From assembly GCF_033568475.1 (NCBI RefSeq), contig NC_133120.1, forward strand, positions 88,058,151 to 88,122,150: a stretch of DNA of 64,000 bases, read 5' to 3'. Below, in pieces: positions 33,901 to 45,432 of the stretch. The notes below the pieces were generated by a model, which saw only the letters and a program-made list of their open reading frames with translations, was not told where the DNA came from and searched no databases. The stretch is from Henckelia pumila. Its lineage: Eukaryota; Streptophyta; Magnoliopsida; Lamiales; Gesneriaceae. Numbering within the stretch: the first letter of the stretch is position 1; every line of letters starts with the position of its first letter. The position numbers and the translations under genes were made by a program.

Positions 33901-36747
33901 GCTATATTAAATTTACCACCAATTTGGTTTTACCAAAGCCTTCCCGGTAGATATTTTTTTGGTAACCTAAGAAGGAACCTTGTAGAAACCATCTCATTCT
34001 TTTCTATATCAAAACTGTGGGAAGAACTAACTTAACTTGAAAAATGCTCAAATTATGGGAGTCTTTAGCTAAATCCACTTGTTTATATGGCGGTGGGGCT
34101 ATGTCTATGATTTTCACATTCCAGATTTTGGATTATTGCCATTGTTTTCGGTATTGTGGTATGCCCTTATTACATAGAATTGATGTTTCATAAATCATAT
34201 GATTTTCTGCTTTAATATTCCTTCGAACTTATATTGGGAATAAAAAAACTTAAAAGATGGCCATCTGGTTTAACAATATAGATTTTTTCTACAGACGTGA
34301 CTCGGTAGTGTTTAACCATTTTTTAATACTCAAGAGCTTAATTCGTTTTGCTATTCTCGAACTAAAGGCCTACCTTCTCTGTCTATTGTTTTGAAGGGAG
34401 ATGTTTACCCTGTGGATGCTTCTGGTGACTTTTTTGTCAATCAAGTACTTGATGCTCATTGGGGAGTACTGAATGATGAAGATGTAAGAAATTATCATAA
34501 TCTTTGTGTTTGACATTTGTTTCCCATTCTGATTTTTGGTCAGCGTTTATTCCCCGTGAAACATACAAACACCTTAACAGACATATGGATATGAAAGATA
34601 CAAATCTTCATTAATTTGAATGAGTTGAGGTAAAAGCGATCTTTTTGGTACCTGCAGCTGCTTAACTTTTTCACTTGAAACTTGCAGACTAGTGGGCTTC
34701 GCTCACACACTCTCTCCATGCTCGTCAATGATGTTCCTGGAGTTCTTAACAATGTTACAGGGGTTTTTTCCCGAAGAGGATATAATATTCAGGTGCTATG
34801 TAATTTAAAATTTTCTTCAGAGTTAGATCTTTTGTTCTTTAAGATTTGTCTTATTGATGGTTATTTCTGTCTTATTCTCGCATTGGTTTCTTATTTCTAG
34901 AGTTTAGCTGTTGGTCATGCTGAAGTTGAGGGGATATCTCGCATTACCACTGTTGTTCCTGGTACAGACGAGTCAATTTGCAAGTTGGTACAACAACTTT
35001 ATAAATTAGTAGATGTACACGAGGTGAGAGCATTGGATAGGTGGTGAATTGCAAGTTTTTAGTGGAAATGCATTTTTTTAGTTATTCTGATTGCGGCAAT
35101 GGTTTGAATGTTGCTGTCAATGTAGTGTTAGATGGATGATAATCTCTTTTTAAATCTAAAAGGCTGGTTTGCCTGCTTTTCTAGTGCAGTAGTGTTATTG
35201 ATGGAGTTTTGTTTTCTTACTCAATCAGTTATGGGCTTTCATGTTCGCCATTTGCTAAAATGTCCATTTGGAGCCACAACTTTTTTATTTGGTTTATTGT
35301 TTTGGTCGTTTAGATATTTGTTCTTTTAAAATTCATGGGCTTTCATGTTCGCCATTTGCTAAAATGTCCATTTGGAGCCACAACTTTTTTATTTGGTTTA
35401 TTGTTTTGGTCGTTTAGATATTTGTTCTTTTAAAATTCATGCTGTCTTTTTGTCCTATAAAAATGTTTTGTGCTTCCATAAATTTCTCCATGTAATTGTG
35501 TGCATTATATGTATATTTCCCTTGGATCTGTTAGTCTGGTTAGTAGCATGATGGTTGCTCCGTAACAAAGTTGAGAACTGCCCTGTTTCTGTTTTCCTTA
35601 ATCAAGCTTGCTTCCAACAAATGACTTGATCATAAAATTTGTAATTTCAGGTTCGAGATATCACACATTTGCCTTTTGCTGAACGAGAATTGATGTTGAT
35701 AAAGATTGCGGTGAATGCTACTGCTCGACGTACTGTTCTTGACATCGCTAGTATATTTAGAGCCAAAGCTGTTGATGTCTCTGATCACACTATAACCCTC
35801 GAGGTAAAGGATTTTTGTCAGCTTGTCATCTCAGTCTACCATAATTTAATGTTAATGATGAGGAATATGATATCTTTAGCTGTTTACTGGAATTCACCAA
35901 TGGATCAGTGATAAATCAAGCCTCAGTAATATTTAGGATGCTGTTGGGCACTTACTGGATAATTCTCCCTTAAAAGTTCTTGCCGTAAAATGAGTGCAAA
36001 GAGGGGTAATTTCTGAAGCTTGCTGGAGCTTGTTTAATTGCATTGGACAGCAAATGAGGAGTATTACTTTACTCATTTCCAAAACCCAGCCTCGTCATAT
36101 CTATTCCTGACTCATAGCTGAGAGCAAATACTTATCCATAAAGTTGTGAACAACGTGGAAGTTAACTGTCTTATGGATTATGTTTGAAATTTCTTGTTCT
36201 TTTCACTTTTCAGCTTAATTTTACTTCTTCTGTAATTCTGTTAATGTTTCTTCCTGTTCTTTGTTCCAGCTCACTGGAGATCTTGACAAGATGGTTGCCT
36301 TGCAAAGATTGTTGGAGCCATATGGAATTTGCGAGGTGCATATCTTTTATTCGATCGAGGCCCATTTTGCAGACTTGATTGCATGTAGCGTAGCTCCTGT
36401 ATTTGTTTAGTTGAACTGCATCATGATGACCAATATTACAAGCCATCTGAACGGTTCTAAGATTGATTTTTACTTTGTATGCCAATGAAGTAAATGTTTT
36501 TTTACTAAATTAAAGTTCTCTGGTGCGAGGATTAGGATAAACTTTTTTGCTTGATAGACTGGCCTGAAATTAAACATCTATTTCATTCCTACATGCAAGT
36601 TTTAGAGAGAAACTTCTTACCCAAATTGTACTAACCAAACTAAATTTGCTCCCAATTTTGTAGGTGGCTCGAACCGGTCGAGTGGCACTGGTACGGGAGT
36701 CCGGGGTCGATTCAAAGTATCTCCGAGGATACTCTTACCCAGTGTAA
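30949..36747 (+). CDS. AHASS: Acetohydroxyacid (acetolactate) synthase regulatory subunit, plastid
   Basis: Twelve exons: 30949-31175, 32229-32442, 32732-32815, 32941-33009, 33333-33416, 33495-33647, 34397-34483, 34688-34792, 34901-35023, 35651-35803, 36270-36335, 36664-36747; 1,449 nt, 482 aa. This subunit activates the AHAS catalytic subunit and confers feedback inhibition by valine, leucine and isoleucine in plastids. After a Ser/Arg-rich transit peptide of about 70 residues come two IlvH-like repeats, the plant arrangement. Each repeat opens with an ACT domain ([40 protein letters not shown]) and continues with a regulatory half ([61 protein letters not shown]). It ends [17 protein letters not shown]. 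Twelve joined exons with no stop support function. Confidence 0.95.
31689..31791. repeat. Inverted repeat (MITE core) in AHASS intron 1
   Basis: Arms 31689-31722 and 31757-31791 are complementary (GAGAGCTTTTAGGAAGCACT against the complement of AGTGATTCCTAGAAGCTCTC), differing at about two positions. The surrounding 31530-31920 starts with GAGCCTGTTTGGTT, typical of common plant miniature elements. Confidence 0.7.
32081..32175 (+). repeat. 54 bp tandem duplication in AHASS intron 1
   Basis: TCTTCTGCATGAAATCATCA and its flanks recur at 54 bp spacing, with units beginning at 32081 and 32135. They lie close to the acceptor of exon 2 (32229). Confidence 0.8.
35231..35440 (+). repeat. Exact 104 bp tandem duplication in AHASS intron 9
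   Basis: Two adjacent copies, 35231-35334 and 35335-35438, each starting ATGGGCTTTCATGTTCG. I saw no mismatch, so the duplication is recent (or, less likely, an assembly artefact). Confidence 0.88.
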
Positions 36748-37890
36748 TTTCAGAGTTCTTGACGTCTGCTGTGTTTTTGGATGCACACTTGCTCGATATA
36801 GACTTGGCGCACTTGTACATACGTGGAACAAATAAAGCCTGTCGAAACGTGAGTCAATCCTAAAGAGACGGATTGTGTTTTTTAAAGTCATGAAATGTTT
36901 TGCATTTTCGTTTTGTGCACTTGCACACCCGATATAACTCGATCTCAACATCTTGATCCTATAAACCATCATGTATTTGTTGTGATTTGAGCACAAAATC
37001 TTTTTCGTTACAAATTGATAAGCTCTTGGTAGATAAATTTCAATATAGTAAAATTAGGCTTTGCTTTTAACACTCGTGTTTATGTTTTAGACTATTAACT
37101 ACAAGTTTGTGCGTTAATCTACCATCTTTTGACAATTACCACAAAATGGGTAGCACAAGATGCAATTTGTTTTTTTGTTAAAGTCCTCTTAGTTTCTAGG
37201 TATTGTCCAAATTAAATTAGATGTTCCAAAAGGTTAAAAATCTTGAATGTGGTAAATTAAATTTCAACACGGACGTGGGTCATGGACTCATGCCCTCCGG
37301 TTAAACCAGTAACCGAAGGACAAGATCAAACTTTCCGTTGAATGCATGATATCCCTAACAATTCATAACTACCAATTAAAAGGGAATCACATTACATAAC
37401 AAAGAACTCATCAGTTCTTGCATAAGAGAACAAGCGACGGAGATGATCATCTCAAACAAATTTACTTTTAAACCTAATAACTTGTTGAGCTATGCAGCGA
37501 GCCACTCGATTTGTTGAACGCGACAAGAACTAGTCAATGTTTCTTATTTTCTTTGATGAGATCGTGCAAGCAGGTCTGTCTATGCTGCCCTTAGGGTTGA
37601 CTACCCCAAGGGCAGATCAATGGTCCAGATTGATCTGCAAATCAAATCAATTGATCTGCACATCATCTGGGACCGTTGATACTGCCCGTTTGCTAGCATA
37701 GAATTTTCCCGTGTAAGCATTGCAATCTAATTCTAAAGAGATGCCTAAGTAGCATGGACGTCGGTGAAAAAAACATATGCTTAAGCATATTTGAATAAAC
37801 ATATAATTGGTCACCTCACTATCATCCAGAACTCATAAACTTTTAAAATAGGAATCCAAACATTTTCTTTCAAAATCATACTCAAAATCA
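36748..37890. other. Intergenic: AHASS 3' UTR and a small inverted repeat
   Basis: The 3' UTR and terminator of the AHAS subunit gene, then non-coding DNA. About 37575-37710 is a loose inverted repeat (CTATGCTGCCC, ATCAATGGTCCAGATTGATC against the complement of GATCTGCACATCATCTGGGACC and GCTAGCATAG), probably a small MITE. No gene seen. Confidence 0.45.
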
Positions 37891-37971
37891 GGGTTTTTTT
37901 ATTAAATTAATATATAATAAATAAAAATTAATAAAAATATTGCATTTTTAAAAACTTTATCAATTTAGTGT

Positions 37972-38209
37972 AATCCGGGACAGACTGTCCCGGATTTAGT
38001 TATAATATTAAAAAAAAAAACTCAGATTAAATCGAGTCCAAAAAAAATCGGCTAGACCGAAACTGCTGGTCTAGCCGATTTTTTTTTAAATAAAATGAAT
38101 AAGCTGTCTTATCGGTCATTGTGACCGATAAGACAGCACTCTGAATCCGGAGCAGCCTGCTCCGGATTCAGAGACGCGTGAATGCATTGATAAAATCAAT
38201 GCATTCACG
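37972..38209. repeat. Left-terminal hairpin series of the Mutator-like element
   Basis: Five consecutive perfect hairpins: 37972-37996 (12 bp stem, 1 nt loop), 38041-38085 (18 bp stem, 9 nt loop), 38103-38137 (16 bp stem, loop TTG), 38139-38173 (16 bp stem, loop GCC) and 38177-38209 (15 bp stem, loop AAA). They lie within the terminal inverted repeat, 80-320 bp from the outer end. Confidence 0.92.
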
Positions 38210-39821
38210 GACTTCACGGGCTTATTGATGCATGTGAGTCCCTTCACATTCCAATTATTGATGCATATATTTTGTCCGTGTATCCTCTTCCCTTTCCATT
38301 CTATTCGCTTATATATTCGAAATCCTCGATCATTTTTTTCATACTTTCTCCGTCTTTGTTAAAAGGTAACCATTTATATTTATGTTTAATTTTTAGTTTA
38401 TTGTAATAAATTTATTTTGTTATAATGTATTTATTTAGTTGTATATTTTGTTCTAATTTTTTAAAAATATTGTCAGGTTATAATTTAATTCGACGGTTGA
38501 ATTTGTCTTCGTAAGCAGTTAACAGGTAATTATTGTAATTATTTTCTTACGATTCTATTATTTGTTAATTTTGGTGAAATATAAAATTTAAAATGAATTT
38601 AATTTAGTTACAAGTTTTCTTTACGTATTTTATGCTTAGTTAAAATAGAATTTATAATTTTATTTAATTATCTTAAGTATAGAGTAATTAATTTATTTAT
38701 TTTAAAATTATAGCGACACAATTTTTTGATTTTATTTTATATAGACTATAATTGTTTTTTGTTTTGCGTGATCTCTGCAATATTATATGTAAGATATAAG
38801 ATACATTTGTGAGTTGTTAATAGTAAACTAAAAATACATAATTAAATCTATTTAAGAAAAAAATAGTATGTGAATAAAACTTCATGTATTAAAATCATTA
38901 GTAAGTATCATAGTATGTGTTGTTTTTTTTTAGTTATTTAACTTCGTAATGATTTTTTCAAAGATTATATTTTCAATTATAAAGAATAAAATGATTAATT
39001 ATTATTATATCAATTAATTAAGTAGATATATACGAATTAATTGTTTGAATTTAAGAATAAAATATATTATAATACAATTAATAATTTTGAATGTTAATAA
39101 TTATTTCGACAAAGAATTATTAAAAATAATTAAAATTTATTAAATTATAGTAAAAATTTAAATATTATATTATTTATTACATTTTTACTAATTTTAATTT
39201 CCTAACCCAAAGAATAACTAAAATATATAAAAATTTTAAATTTGATAATAATATAACGAAATATGTATTTATTGTAATAATTATATATTTAATGTTAAAT
39301 AAAGTTAGTAACTATCACAATATTATTGTCAAAAAAACAAATATATTATAATAATCAATAATAATAAAAATAGTTGCTGGATAATAATTACAGTAACTAC
39401 AAACTTAATTATATTATAAATCTAAATTAATTATTAAATAATTTTTTGAATTTGTAAATATTTAAAATTGAAGAGTATTGTTGGAAAAAAAAAATTTGTC
39501 AAGATTTTTTTTTTTTGCTTACTTCTCTAACCTCGTTTAAATTTGAAATTAATTTATAATATTAGACAAAAATCATTAGTAGGCATGAATGTGTGTGTGT
39601 ATTTTTTTAGTAATTTAAGTGTATAATATTTTGTTAACATATTATGAGTCGAATCACAAATAATAAATATTATATTAACCTTTAATTAACATCATCAACA
39701 AAATATCATTTGCTGCTAATGAAAAATTGCATAAATGTAAAAGTTTTTATCGAATATGTCATCAGTTATATTTGGATATTAAAAGTAATTTAATTTATAT
39801 CCAGATTTTATTAATTGCAGG

Positions 39822-41124
39822 ATGACCGAAAATGTAGATAATGTGTTGTACTTGCAAGATAAACATATTTCGAATAATATCAATGCCGAGAATATGGATT
39901 CACTAATACCTCCACGTCGTTCCGATCGTTCTCTATGGGCATTGTACAGTGAAGGAATTCACCATCGTGTTCGCCTATGTTTGGCGCGCATGGGTTTTTA
40001 TGGTATCTTACAGTGTGGACCAATAAAATATTATGATCATCACTTGCTTACAGCCATGGTAGAGAGATGACATCGAGAAACCCACACGTTCCACCTTCCC
40101 GTAGGCGAGACCACGATAACCCTACAAGACGTGGCAATGATTTGGGGTTTGAACATCGATGGCATTCCCATCACTGGTGTAGATACCGCGTACACTAAAA
40201 ATGAGTTGCAGCAACGCTGTTTATATTGGTTGGGTTTCATGCCCGAGGATAATAAAATCAAAGGTGGACACCTTTCCCTCGGCGCTATACGAAAGCACTG
40301 TCTTGATCATATGATTCAGGATGACATCACAGATGACGACGTTGCAAAATATTCTCGTTGTGTGGCATTACTGATTATCGGTGGATGTATGTTTCCGGAC
40401 TCAGAAAGTTCTGCTGTAAAGCTTATGTATTTACCATTTCTTCAGGACATCGATAGAGTGAATACATATAGCTGGGGCTCGGCTGTATTGGCCTATCTTT
40501 ACCGAGAATTATGCAACACATCCATGGAGTCAAAAAGCGATCTATGTGGGCCTCTCCAAATACTTCAGGTACAATTATACTTATATAAAATTTATATATG
40601 TTTTGGTTAAATTGTTGTTATGGAAAGTGTATATTTTATATCGTTGCAGATTTGGGTGTGGTCACGGATTACACTTTTAACTGCGGATAGGGTACAACAA
40701 AGTCATCTGGCATCGGAGCAAGTTGCCGATGTGCTTCAGGGACTACCGTTCCCACCTTATGGCGCAAAGTATTCTTCATAGGCACTTAATTTTTAATATG
40801 ATTCTATTATTTATTATCAATGTCCTATATTGTCTGCTTATTCATATCATAGGTGGAAGCGTGGGTTTTCATGGGTGCACACTGTGCGTCATTCTGTTCG
40901 TGTAATGAGAGATAAGCTTGATAGGATGGTAGACGGACAGGTAATTTTTGACAACACCTATTACTATAAAAATATTTTATAAATTGTTTTAAGATAAACA
41001 TGTTAATATTTCTACTTTACTTTTTCGACAGTTTAAATGGACCGTATATGATATGGAGTCACCAGAGTTGTCTATGTACCTTGAGGGAGATAGAAATCTC
41101 CTTGTCGATCTGCATGTCCTCTGA
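39822..41124 (+). pseudogene. Plant mobile domain (PMD, MAIN-like) gene carried by the element
   Basis: Exons 39822-40568, 40650-40768, 40853-40940, 41032-41124 with GT-AG ends. Recognisable PMD motifs: RVRLCLARMGFYGIL, THTFHLPVGETTITLQDVAM, WGLNIDGIPITG, SWGSAVLAYLYRELC, QIWVWSRI. Host members (MAIN, MAIL1, MAIL2, PP7-long-form-like) act in genome stability and transposon silencing, and PMD domains are known from transposable elements. A TGA at 40067-40069 replaces what is usually Trp (MVER-stop-HRETHTFHL). The C terminus, ending DLHVL, looks shorter than usual. If the TGA is a real base this copy is dead. The gene probably served as an accessory gene of the element, by analogy to mudrB in MuDR; that is inference. 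Confidence 0.83.
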
Positions 41125-41768
41125 TAAATTTTGATATTATTGAAATGCACCGACATATAAAAATATTTATGTTCTAAAAATATTTTGTTACTGAATTCTT
41201 TTCTTTTACAATATATATTTAAGTTTAGTACAAAATTTATATTTAGATATAAGTTTACGTACAAAACCTCATTTAAATATTCACGTTGAATTATAAAATC
41301 TATATACATATTTAATAGTATACAAAGTGCATTATTTTCTATTAAAATGTATAGTTAAAATATTATTACTAAATCTTTTTTTAAAAAAATATAATTCAAA
41401 GACAATTATATGATTGCAAAATATTAACAATTAAGAGATTGCAAAATATTAGAATTAATAATAAAATTCTTATAAAGCAGATGTGCAACATAAGTAGAGT
41501 TAATATAAAACATTTGATATCCAAAGGATAAAATTTAAACAACGAAGAACTTATTTTTATGATAAATTAAAAATCTGTAGGTTGCATATCCACGTAATTA
41601 TCTCTCAAGTGTCACCTACATGTAATGAGAACAAAGAAAAATATTAGGAAATTATTGAAAAATACGAAAACAACATAAATATAAATATTATATGGTGAGG
41701 AGTGATAAAGATTACATTAGTATATCGTTGAATTAAAAGTTACATAATTTAACATTATAGATCTCATG

Positions 41769-44456
41769 TTACATCCCACGTCTCTCTCTGCCAGAAGATT
41801 GATCCATTTCATTTCTAATGCGGGTCCTACGATCTCTACCAGCTCTTCTCCTCTCTCGTCGAACTGGATTGTGCTGTAATTGGAATGTTGGTTCTTCCCA
41901 ATATTGTTCATCATGTACAGGGTAGAATCGACCATCATAAGTGTTCACATATTCGCTAAGTGTGTACCATGATTGTACAAGTTGTGAAGGATCTAGTCCA
42001 AACCATTTTTGATGCGCATATGACATGTGAACAAGGGATTCCAAATATTGTTGTCTTCCCACATGTGCAATCACGAGTAGAAATCTTAACAGCTTGTATG
42101 TGATGTTGGCTCCCCGGTCTTGCTCCTGTTGCAATGGATGCTGTCTGATCCCTTTGGTCAAATTGTACAACCCTATGTTCAATTGACTTTCTCGACCACT
42201 TCTCAAATTTTTCGCAAGCATAATCAGTCCAAGGTTGATGTTTTTCAATCATTTTTTAACTTCGGCCACGTCTTTGTATGAAATATTGCACGCATCGCTG
42301 TAAGGTCAACTCCACTATTGCGGTAATAGGGAGTCGTCGAGCTCCTTTCAACACACTATTTATACACTCAGACATATTTGTCGTCATTACCCCTCGCCTC
42401 CATCCACCATCATGAGCAAATGCCCATTTCTCTTTCGGGATTCCAGACAAATAATTGAAAGCTGCTACATTTTTTGATTTGATTGCTTCCATTGTGGCGT
42501 TGAATTTTCCTATTTGATGTTGTGTCCCTGCTTCCCAACATAAATCCTTCAGATGAATGTTTTTGAACCTGTTATTGAAATTAGAACACACGTGTCTCAA
42601 ACAAAAACGATGGACACCACAAGGAGGTCTAAAGTCAGGGAGATCTTGCACCGCACTTGTTAAACCTGCATGCCTATCAGATATATGTCACACTCCTCTA
42701 CAGCCTCGTATAACATATCGTGCAACATTACTTAAGAACCAATGCCAAGACTCGTAAGTCTCTTCATCGACCAACGCAAATGCCAGAGGTAACACTTGGT
42801 TATTAGCATCCAAAGTCACTGCAATGAGTAGTTTGTGCTTGTATTTCGTTTACAGATGTGTGCCATCTACACTGATTATTCTACGACAATGCGAGAAACC
42901 ATCTACACACGGTTTGAAGGCCCAAAATACAAAGTTCAAAACTTGGGGATGGTCGTTTGGCCGAAGATGCTTCCACTGTACAATAGTTCCTGGGTTATAA
43001 TTTGACAAAGCACCCATATATTTAGGAAGCAAAGAAACAGAGCTTTCCCATGTACCATATACGATCTCCACTGCTCGCTTCAAACTCTGCCATGCCTTAG
43101 CATACGATATATCATACCCATATTTTCCTTTGATACTCTCTCGGACATACTTGATCTCGTATGCAGGATCACAACGCACAATTCCAAAAAGTGTGCTTGC
43201 TACCATACTTACGTCAAGGTTATGGTGATCTATACCCACTTGGCTAGAAATGCATGTATGCTCCCCACCGTACTTCGTTATCATGAAAAACCCTATATTC
43301 TGTTTGAATGATGCTCGAAGTCCCCAACCACAGTTGCCACCTTCAGAAAAGTTCTTACACTTGATCTTCCATATTGTTGGAGAACTTTGGACAACAATAT
43401 ATTCACGTCTCGCAATTCGAACAGAAAAATCCTTCACAGATGCTATTAATTCGATTTTGTTCTTGAAAACCATTTTCACACAAAGTTCCGGCCTCTGAGG
43501 ATCGTAAAACTTAGTCCGAGATCTAGATGATAGCCCAAATGTATCGGGAATTTGTTCATCATAAACTGTGTTGAAAAATTGAGGAATTTCGCGCATAACA
43601 TGACCATCGCGAGGAAAATTATGTTCATGTGTTTCCCCACCATAGTTTGGGACCTGCGACGATGTGCCCTCGCCTTGACGTGTGCATTCATCAATTGGGT
43701 ATCATCTTCACGTAGTGTGTTGGCACGGTCATCGTCTTCCCCATCATTTGATGCAGCATCAAGCTCACTATCACTACTCATTACATTGCGAGAACTGTCT
43801 GCAAACGGATCATGCACCTCTGTAATATTTCCTGCGATTGTATCCAACATATTTGCTCTCCTCATATGATGATCCGAAGGCCATGGATTTAAATCCCATG
43901 ACAGTGTTTCGTTATGGACCAATCCATGATATTCTCCTGTTGGAACCATGATATGGTGATCCCAATTGCCAGCTGTATCAATTCCAGAATACAATTGCGT
44001 ACTACCGACGCCAATGTGATGTGCAGAAGTTTGTGCCTGCTCATTGAAATCTATTGTGTTCATACCTTGTGTTATCTCTGGCATGAACGACTCATGATCA
44101 CAACCTCTGACGTCGTAAGATACTGGAGATGATTCAACATACAGGTAAAAACAATGTAATAACGGCGAATCAAACATGAATTGCAGACTATCATCATCTG
44201 TGATGTACACATGCTCTTCGATATGACGAGACATCACTTCATAAGAATATTTTGTTGACAGTTTAATACTGAATTGCGGTGGGTCAATTTGTAGGAGACA
44301 ATGCACTTCATCCAACAACTGAGAAAATGTAATAGAACGTGGGATTTTTGCGGGCCTAGTTGCTGGTATGCTATACCCGACCCTCTCATTGTGGACAACG
44401 ACACAACCACCTATATAGAGCAATGCACTCACGACATCCATTTCTGTATTTAACAA
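41769..44456 (-). pseudogene. MURA-type Mutator transposase, several lesions
   Basis: Reading from 44456 down: an N-terminal region common in plant MULE transposases (VVSALLYIGGCVVVHNERVG, YSYEVMSRHIEEHVYITDD), an acidic stretch, a MuDR DNA-binding-type domain (FKNKIELIASVKDFSVRIAR, CKNFSEGGNCGWGLRASF), the catalytic DDE-type region (RRIISVDGTHL, ISDRHAGL, FCLRHVCSNFNNRFK, NMSECINSVLKGARRLPI) and a SWIM zinc finger (CTCGKTTIFGIPCSHVICA). A basic tail (RRERRRAGRDRRTRIRNEMD) ends at 41769. Lesions: frameshifts near 43640, 42250 and 42015, TAA at 42850-42852 right after VDGTHL, and TGA at 42688-42690. The transposase is dead in this copy. Confidence 0.88.
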
Positions 44457-45432
44457 AAAATATATAATATCAGCATCCTTAAAACATATATGCTACTACT
44501 GCTATTATTACTAATATTAGAAAGTAATTATCATAATTATTTTGCTATAAATTGTATTATTGGTTGATTAATTTTCTTCGGATTCAGACTTCATTTTTTT
44601 ATTTTTTTGGACAGAAACCGTTCTGAAGACAAACTCAGGAAATAAAATACTAACCTCAATAGAGTAGGTATGATATTAAATCCAAATTCAACGAATTGGG
44701 CAAAAACCTGACAAAAAATTGAAATGTATAATCACAAGTCACACTTAAAAAATAAAATAAATTAATTTGCAAAAAATATGCTAATACAATAATTAAAAGT
44801 TACACGTAAGTGAATTAGAGACAATAATATACAAAATACAATTTTATTAAAAAAACAAATAAACAAGAGCTTTCAAATTTAAAATAGACTACAGAAGTAC
44901 AAAAAGAGCAACACAAAAATTGACAAATTTTTAGTTTCCTATAATACTCTACAATTTTAAATAGTTATAAATTGAACAATATTTAATTGTGATTGATAAT
45001 ATAACTAATTTAATAGTTACTTTAATTATTATTAACCATATTTTAATTATTATTTATAATTATAATATATTATTTATTTAACAAAATAATTGTCATCGTT
45101 ACTAAATTTTACTAAACTTTATTTAACATTAAAATTAATATTCAAAATATTATTACTATTTTAATTATTACTATAACTACATATTTATATTACTATTAAA
45201 TTTAATTATTTTCTATACTTTAATTAATCTTTTAGTTATTTTTTGGGGTTGGGAAATTAAAATTAGTGAAAACTTAATAATTAATATAATATTCTAGTTT
45301 TTACGATTATTTCTATCTAATAGATTTATTACGCTAATCTACTTCTAGTTTCCCTTGGGTGGTATTATGATAAAATATAGACAATAGATTTAAGTACAAC
45401 AATAAATTATGATTAATCTATGTATTTAATAA

